A stretch of DNA of 10,780 nucleotides from NCBI GenBank assembly GCA_030146605.1, contig JASLBO010000335.1, positions 1-10,780 of the forward strand, in the 5' to 3' direction. This document shows positions 5,876 through 10,780 of the stretch, one piece after another. The position numbers were made by a program, and so were the translations under genes. Origin of the DNA: Sphingomonas sp. GTDB taxonomy: Bacteria; Pseudomonadota; Alphaproteobacteria; Sphingomonadales; Sphingomonadaceae. Under the pieces are notes generated by a model that was not told the DNA's origin, searched no databases, and worked only from the letters and a program-made list of their open reading frames with translations. Each line of letters starts with the position of its first letter. Position 1 is the stretch's first letter.

Positions 5876-7864
5876 ATGAGCGTCGAGCGCTATCTCGCCA
5901 GCAGCAACGCAGCCAAGCCGCTGCCCCTCGCGGCGCGTTTCGCGGATCTGTTCCTCGTCGCGGGCGTGATCGCGATCGTCGGGCTGATGATCCTGCCGCT
6001 GCCGACGCTGATCATCGACATGCTGGTGGGCGTGAACATCACTTTCGGCGTGATGCTGCTGCTGACGACGCTCTACATTCGCGGACCGCTGGATTTCTCG
6101 TCCTTCCCCTCGATCCTGCTGATCTCGACCTTGTTCCGGCTGGCGCTGTCGATCGCGACGACGCGGATGATCCTCGTCGAGGGGCATGCGGGTCACATCA
6201 TCCAGACTTTCGGCACGATGGTCGCCGGCGGCAACATCGTCGTCGGGCTTGTGGTGTTCCTGATCATCACGATCGTCCAGTTCATCGTCATCGCCAAGGG
6301 CGCAGAGCGCGTCGCCGAGGTGGCCGCGCGGTTCAGCCTCGATTCGATGCCGGGCAAGCAATTGTCGATCGACAGCGACCTGCGCTCGGGGTTGATCGAC
6401 AAGGACGAGGCGCGCCGCCGGCGCCGCACGCTCGAGCTGGAGAGCAAGCTCCACGGCAGCCTCGACGGCGCGATGAAGTTCGTGAAGGGCGACGCGATCG
6501 CGTCGGTCGTCATCGTCATCGTCAATCTGATCGGCGGACTCGCCATCGGCGTGATGCAGCAGGGCATGGAGATCGGCGCGGCCACCTCCAAATATTCGAT
6601 CCTGACGATCGGCGAGGGGCTGGTCGCGCAGATCCCGGCGCTGCTCGGCGCGATGGCGGCGGGCCTAATGGTCACCCGTTCGACCGACGAGGAGACTGAC
6701 ACCAATCTCGGCCAGGCGATGCACCGCCAGCTCATCGCCAATCCACGTGTGCTGCTCGCAGTGGGCGGGATTTGTTTCATGATGGCGCTGATCCCCGGCT
6801 TCCCCGCCGCGGTGTTCGTCGTTCTGGGTTTCGTATCGATGTTCACGGGCGCGGCGATGCATCCGCGGCTCAAGCCGCACATGGTCCGCCACGCCGGACC
6901 GATGCGCAAGCTGCTCACCGGCGGTCGCGAGGCGCCGCGGCCGGTGACGCTGCTCGCCCAGCCCGAAGCGCCCAAGGCTGTAGTGCCGCTGCTGCTCCAG
7001 ATTTCGGGCCCGCAGCCTGCCGTCGAGGAGGAGACAGCGCTCTCGGCCGGGCTCACCGCCATGCTCGAGCGGCTGCAATATCGCAGCGGCGTTCCCTTGC
7101 CGCGGCTGGCGATCCATTTCGTCGCGCCCGACGGCCCCCGCGCGTGGCGGCTGCTCGCCTTCGAGCTGTCGGTCGGCGCGGGCGAGGGGAGCGATGTCGA
7201 GACGGTGGTTGCCGGAGTCGAGGCGCTGATCCGGCGCAACCTGCCGCGCTTCCTCGGCGTGCAGGAAGCCGTGGGACTGCTCAACCGGGTCGGGGACGAA
7301 TATCCCGAAGTGGTCAAGGAAGCGGTGCGCGCGGTTCCCGCTGCGCGGATCGCCGATGTGCTGCGCCGGCTGGCCGAGGAGGAAGTGCCGCTGCGCAATA
7401 TGCGCGACGTGCTTGAGGGGCTCACCGATGCGGCGAACCAGGAACGCGAGGTCGCGCGGATCGCCGACCTCACCCGCATCTCGCTCAAGCGCTATCTGCT
7501 CGATTCCGTGGCACAGGGGGCGGGCATCCGCGCGCTGGTGGTGTCTCCCGAACTCGAGACGCTGGTGCGCGAGGCGACGCGTCTCGTCGACGGAGTAGAG
7601 CGGCTCGCGGTAAAGCCCGAAGTGGCGCGCGAGCTGGTTGCGACGATCGGCCGCACCGCAGCGGAGACCGATGCCAACGCCTTGGTCACATCCTTCGAAG
7701 TGCGGCGCTCGATCCGCAAGCTGATAGAACCCGATCTGTTCGAGCTGCCGGTGCTCGCCTTCAACGAACTCTCGCCGACCACGCCTGTCGAAATGGTCGG
7801 TCAGATCGGTCTCCCGCCAGGGGCTTTGGCGGAAGACTCGCCCGCCGCACTCGCGGCCGAATAA
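5876..7864 (+). CDS. sctV: T3SS major export gate protein SctV (FlhA/YscV family)
   Basis: SctV forms a nonameric ring in the inner membrane and cytoplasm that receives substrate-chaperone complexes and uses the proton gradient for export. The 662-residue protein has the family architecture: hydrophobic segments in residues 22-140, the FHIPEP signature near 78-101 (FRLALSIATTRMILVEGHAG runs on from 87), and a conserved charged loop at 152-205 with DSMPGKQLSIDSDLRSGLID. More membrane helices follow up to about 328. A linker (330-365) precedes the cytoplasmic domain (366-662). The wording of the loop and of YSILTIGEGLVAQIPALL is of the injectisome type. The C-terminal part is somewhat shorter than in some relatives. 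The ribosome binding site is weak, so translation may depend on coupling to the transglycosylase gene seven bases upstream. Confidence 0.95.
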   Translation: MSVERYLASSNAAKPLPLAARFADLFLVAGVIAIVGLMILPLPTLIIDMLVGVNITFGVMLLLTTLYIRGPLDFSSFPSILLISTLFRLALSIATTRMILVEGHAGHIIQTFGTMVAGGNIVVGLVVFLIITIVQFIVIAKGAERVAEVAARFSLDSMPGKQLSIDSDLRSGLIDKDEARRRRRTLELESKLHGSLDGAMKFVKGDAIASVVIVIVNLIGGLAIGVMQQGMEIGAATSKYSILTIGEGLVAQIPALLGAMAAGLMVTRSTDEETDTNLGQAMHRQLIANPRVLLAVGGICFMMALIPGFPAAVFVVLGFVSMFTGAAMHPRLKPHMVRHAGPMRKLLTGGREAPRPVTLLAQPEAPKAVVPLLLQISGPQPAVEEETALSAGLTAMLERLQYRSGVPLPRLAIHFVAPDGPRAWRLLAFELSVGAGEGSDVETVVAGVEALIRRNLPRFLGVQEAVGLLNRVGDEYPEVVKEAVRAVPAARIADVLRRLAEEEVPLRNMRDVLEGLTDAANQEREVARIADLTRISLKRYLLDSVAQGAGIRALVVSPELETLVREATRLVDGVERLAVKPEVARELVATIGRTAAETDANALVTSFEVRRSIRKLIEPDLFELPVLAFNELSPTTPVEMVGQIGLPPGALAEDSPAALAAE

Positions 7865-7869
7865 TCAAC

Positions 7870-7875
7870 GGAGGG
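7870..7875 (+). promoter_or_regulatory. Ribosome binding site of sctC (supports a TTG start)
   Basis: GGAGGG lies four bases before TTG at 7880. Starting there gives a normal signal peptide with two lysines at its N-terminus. The next in-frame ATG (7898) would be 22 bases from this site and would lose both lysines (residues 2 and 5), so TTG is preferred. Confidence 0.6.
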
Positions 7876-7879
7876 CTGT

Positions 7880-9730
7880 TTGAAGCTGAACAAGAATATG
7901 TCGATGCTGCTGGCCGTTGCCGCTGCGCTGCCGGTGCCGCTTGCCGCCAGCGCGCAGACGCCACCGGCGCAGACTGCCAACCAGGTCTCGATCGTCGCGC
8001 GGGATCAGCCGATCGCGGCATTCCTGCGCGATCTGTTCGGCCGCGTCGGCCGGCCGGTGGTGCCGAGCGCCAAGCTGACCGGAACGGTCAATGGCGTGTT
8101 TCAGGGGAGCGTCGAGAAGATCTATGGCGACATCGCCAAGGCGTTCAACCTTGTGTCTTATTATGACGGCGCCGCGGTCTATGTGTACGCGCCCAATGAG
8201 CTGGGCGTGCAGACGCTGCAGCTCGGCCGCGCCGGCGCCGAACGCGTAGCCCGCCAAGCGCGCGCGCAGCGGCTGCCCGACCGGCGCAATCTGCTGCGCG
8301 TCACTACAGACGGGCTCGTCGTCAGCGGCACGCCGCGCTTCATCGAGCAGGTCACCGGAATGGCGCGCGGCGAGGGGCTGGCGGACGGCGCCCCGGCGGC
8401 GCCTGGCGGTGCCCCGGGGGGCGGACGCGGCGGCGGCTATTATGAAGCGCCGCGCATCCCGGCGAGCCAGCCGGTGGAGTTCCGCGTCTTCTACCTGCGC
8501 TATGCGCGCGCCGAGGATACCGTGGTCACCGCCGGTGGCCGCGAGACGCGGGTTCCCGGACTGGCGACGATCCTGCAGAATCTCGTGCTCGACCAGAAAC
8601 CCGGCGGCAGCGCGGTCACGCCTTCGCTGGGCGCACGGCTGGTGCGCCAGAGCCAGCCGCGGCTGCGCGGGCAGGGACTCGACTCGGTGGCCCCCGACGG
8701 GTCGCAGGCCGGCAATTACGCCGCGACCGAAGTGCTCGGCGGGGGGGGCGGCGGCGACGGTCTCGCGGCGCCGCTGACCCAAGATATCATCCGGATCGAG
8801 CCGAGTGCGTATCTCAACGCGATCATCGTGCGCGACGTGCCCGAGCGGATGGCTGCCTATGACTCGCTGATCCGCGCGCTCGACGTCGAGCCGCAGATCG
8901 TCGAGATCGAGGCGACGATCATCGACATCAACGTCGACCGGCTGCAGAAACTCGGCATCAACTGGCGCTTCGGCAGCGGCGGCTTCGGCGCGCTGTTCGG
9001 CAACGGCACGTCGGACGACACCCGACTGCTGCCGATCCCGGGGAGCAGCCGCCGCGACAACGTCACCAACATCACCCCCTCGGGACAGGGCGGCACGATC
9101 TCGACGATCATCGGCAGCCAGCGCGAGTTTCTCGGCCGGGTGACCGCGCTCGAGAACAAGGGTGCGGCGCGCATCGTCTCGCGGCCGCAGATCATGACGC
9201 TGTCGAACGTCGAGGCGGTGTTCGATCGCACGCGCACCTTCTACGTCCGGGTCGCCGGCCGCGAGGAAGTCGACCTGTTCAACGTCACCGCGGGCACCGT
9301 GATGCGAGTCAATCCGCACGTCTTCCGCGATCACGATCAGACCCGGATTCGAGTGCTGGTCAATATCGAGGACGGCAGCATCAGCCCGAACTCGGCGGTC
9401 GAGAATATTCCGATCGTCGACCGGGCCAGCGTGTCTACGCAGGGCATGGTGCTGGATGGCGAGAGCCTGCTGCTCGGCGGCATGACGATCGACGCCGATC
9501 TCAACGACGAGACCAAGGTGCCGCTGCTCGGCGACATCCCGCTGCTCGGCGAATTGTTCAAGTTCCGCACCAAGCAGCGCGGGCATACCGAGCGGCTGTT
9601 CCTGATCACCCCGCGGCTCGTCCCGCTCGCCTCGCGTGCGACTCCGATGACGCCGGGATCGCCGCCGCCCGCGGCGAACCAGCCGACGGCCCGGATCCCG
9701 GTCCCGGCCAGCGGAAACCCGGCGCAATGA
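7880..9730 (+). CDS. sctC: T3SS outer-membrane secretin SctC (YscC/InvG family)
   Basis: SctC forms the multimeric outer-membrane channel of the injectisome. It marks this system as non-flagellar. The 616-residue protein starts with a signal peptide (cleavage predicted after ASA, residue 25). The N0 domain (about 35-105) has the RDQPIAAFLRDLFGRVG start. A ring-building domain follows at about 108-165, and another at 195-335 with PVEFRVFYLRYARAEDT and YLNAIIVRDVPERM. The secretin domain proper (about 336-580) includes EATIIDINVDRLQKLGINW and ends in the signature VPLLGDIPLLGELFKFR, then RLFLITPRLV. Two glycine-rich inserts (171-186 and 287-292) separate domains. A Pro/Ala-rich tail (587-616) follows the barrel. 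A run of eight G (8741-8748) encodes part of the second insert. It starts 15 bases after sctV and overlaps sctD by four bases. Confidence 0.93.
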   Translation: MKLNKNMSMLLAVAAALPVPLAASAQTPPAQTANQVSIVARDQPIAAFLRDLFGRVGRPVVPSAKLTGTVNGVFQGSVEKIYGDIAKAFNLVSYYDGAAVYVYAPNELGVQTLQLGRAGAERVARQARAQRLPDRRNLLRVTTDGLVVSGTPRFIEQVTGMARGEGLADGAPAAPGGAPGGGRGGGYYEAPRIPASQPVEFRVFYLRYARAEDTVVTAGGRETRVPGLATILQNLVLDQKPGGSAVTPSLGARLVRQSQPRLRGQGLDSVAPDGSQAGNYAATEVLGGGGGGDGLAAPLTQDIIRIEPSAYLNAIIVRDVPERMAAYDSLIRALDVEPQIVEIEATIIDINVDRLQKLGINWRFGSGGFGALFGNGTSDDTRLLPIPGSSRRDNVTNITPSGQGGTISTIIGSQREFLGRVTALENKGAARIVSRPQIMTLSNVEAVFDRTRTFYVRVAGREEVDLFNVTAGTVMRVNPHVFRDHDQTRIRVLVNIEDGSISPNSAVENIPIVDRASVSTQGMVLDGESLLLGGMTIDADLNDETKVPLLGDIPLLGELFKFRTKQRGHTERLFLITPRLVPLASRATPMTPGSPPPAANQPTARIPVPASGNPAQ

Positions 9731-10780
9731 TCTCGCCTTCCGTTCTTCGCGTGCTCAACGGCCGGCTTGCCGGCACCGAGAAGCAACTGCCGACGAGCGG
9801 AACCGTGTCGATCGGTCATCAGTTCTGGCAGGATGTCGTCATCCGCGATCCTGCGACCAAGGGCATCGCCGTCGATCTGCAGGTCGATGGCGAGGTCGGG
9901 GCGCGGATCACGGTGCTGACCGGGGAGGCGGTGTTGCTCGGCTCGCATATCGGCGAAGGGCAGACGGCGATCCTCCCGGCTTATGTACCTTTCTCGATCG
10001 GGGGCGTCGCGCTCGCCTGGGGCGACCCGGAGAGCGCGCGCTGGACCGAGGCGAGCGACATCGCGGGCAGCACGCCGACCCCATCGCTGCCGCCGCCTTC
10101 CCCGCAGGATGAGGCGATTGCGCTGCTGGGCAAGGCGGGCGAGCAGGTCAGCGGCTGGGTCACCCGCAAGCGCGCGATCGCGATCGGCGCGATCGCCACG
10201 GTGGTGGCAGGCGCGGCGCTGGCGGTTCCGGCGATGGACGCGCTCGGCCTGCGCGGCGATTCCGCCGCGCGTGCCGATCACGTGCTCGAAGGTGTCGGCC
10301 TCGCGCCGCTGACCACCGCCAATGATGCCGCCACTGGCGGGGTGCTCGTCAGCGGCGTGGTGGCGAACGATGCCGAGCGGCTGAAAGCGCAGGAAGCGCT
10401 GCGCGATCACGAGATCGACGCACGGGTCAATGTCCAGACCAGCACCGAACTCGCTCAGGCCGCCGCCGAAGTCGCGCGCATCCACGGGCTCCAGGCGATC
10501 GGGCGCCCGATCTCGCGCACCGGCGTCGAGCTGCGCATCACGCAGATGACCGAAGACGAGCGCGGCAAGCTCGCCCAGGCGATCCGCACCGACGTCAAAC
10601 AGGTGGGCCGGCTGGTCTTCCGCGACGATTTACCGCCCAAAGACGACACGCCGCTGCGTACCGTGGCGGACGCGACCAAGAAGGTCTCGACCGTCGTCGC
10701 GGGCGACCCGGCCTATATCCAGACGGTGGACGGCGCGCGCTATTTCGCGGGTGCGATCATGCCCAGCGGGCATCGCCTGA
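9727..10780 (+). CDS. sctD: T3SS inner-membrane ring protein SctD (YscD/PrgH family), cut by window edge
   Basis: SctD forms the outer of the two inner-membrane rings and links SctC to the cytoplasmic platform. The reading frame is open for 351 codons to the window end and the C-terminus is missing. The apparent TGA at the last three bases is out of frame. Residues 1-105 form an FHA-like cytoplasmic domain (SVLRVLNGRLAGTEKQLPTS, then SIGHQFWQDVVIRD). A proline-rich linker (114-127) follows. A single membrane helix spans about 149-169 (AIAIGAIATVVAGAALAVPA). The periplasmic part has tandem ring-building (BON-like) modules, for example GGVLVSGVVANDAERLKAQE. The stretch VDGARYFAGAIMPSGHRL at the end is typical of the last conserved motif of SctD. 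The ATG overlaps the sctC stop as ATGA, so coupling is likely. Confidence 0.9.
   Translation, partial: MISPSVLRVLNGRLAGTEKQLPTSGTVSIGHQFWQDVVIRDPATKGIAVDLQVDGEVGARITVLTGEAVLLGSHIGEGQTAILPAYVPFSIGGVALAWGDPESARWTEASDIAGSTPTPSLPPPSPQDEAIALLGKAGEQVSGWVTRKRAIAIGAIATVVAGAALAVPAMDALGLRGDSAARADHVLEGVGLAPLTTANDAATGGVLVSGVVANDAERLKAQEALRDHEIDARVNVQTSTELAQAAAEVARIHGLQAIGRPISRTGVELRITQMTEDERGKLAQAIRTDVKQVGRLVFRDDLPPKDDTPLRTVADATKKVSTVVAGDPAYIQTVDGARYFAGAIMPSGHRL

Noticed and set aside
7814..7832. Hairpin CCGCCA-N7-TGGCGG as a terminator
   Set aside because: It lies inside the sctV coding region and has no T run, and the next gene starts 15 bases after sctV. It is more likely a chance stem.
7865..9727. 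Minus-strand open frame of 620 codons opposite sctC
   Set aside because: It is an antisense shadow in a GC-rich gene. Its composition is Arg/Asp/His-rich with no domain, while sctC on the other strand has a full secretin signature.
10778..10780. TGA at the very end of the window as the sctD stop
   Set aside because: It is out of frame with the sctD start at 9727. The frame reads CAT CGC CTG A and remains open.
1..10780. CRISPR arrays, tRNA or rRNA genes, prophage attachment sites
   Set aside because: No regularly spaced repeats, cloverleaf-like segments or rRNA-like stretches were seen on reading the sequence.

Overview
The window is a GC-rich stretch that encodes the core of a non-flagellar type III secretion system (T3SS, an injectisome). 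Two operons run apart from a central intergenic region of about 480 bp. The high GC content, the coding style and an IS5-type transposase tail at the left edge fit an alphaproteobacterium, most likely a sphingomonad. That assignment is an inference and no RNA or housekeeping marker is present to confirm it.

Left edge (1-130): the last 35 codons of an IS5-family transposase and the terminal inverted repeat of the element. The element stops exactly at the stop codon of the neighbouring gene.

Leftward operon (4686 down to 127, minus strand): sctU, a small FliO-like membrane protein, sctQ, sctR, sctS, sctT, and a short LuxR-type DNA-binding protein. Genes overlap by 1-4 nt or lie within 26 nt of each other, so translational coupling is likely. 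Together they encode the export gate (SctR, S, T, U), a probable gate assembly factor (FliO-like) and the cytoplasmic sorting platform (SctQ).

Central region (4687-5166): no gene that I accept. It is AT-richer than its surroundings. It holds a candidate sigma70-like promoter for sctU and an imperfect 12-bp inverted repeat that could be an operator shared by both operons.

Rightward operon (5167 to beyond 10780, plus strand): an exported lytic transglycosylase, sctV (major export gate), sctC (outer-membrane secretin) and sctD (outer inner-membrane ring), which is cut by the window edge. The transglycosylase would open peptidoglycan, SctC and SctD form the ring scaffold, and SctV with SctR/S/T/U forms the export machinery. 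The ATPase, stator, inner ring lipoprotein SctJ, needle, rod, translocon and effectors are not in the window and would be expected to the right of sctD or elsewhere.

The most unusual point is a FliO-like protein, normally a flagellar marker, inside an operon that is otherwise clearly that of a secretin-bearing, non-flagellar T3SS. The separation of sctU from sctT, an HTH-only regulator at the operon end, and a possible internal start in sctQ also deserve a second look.
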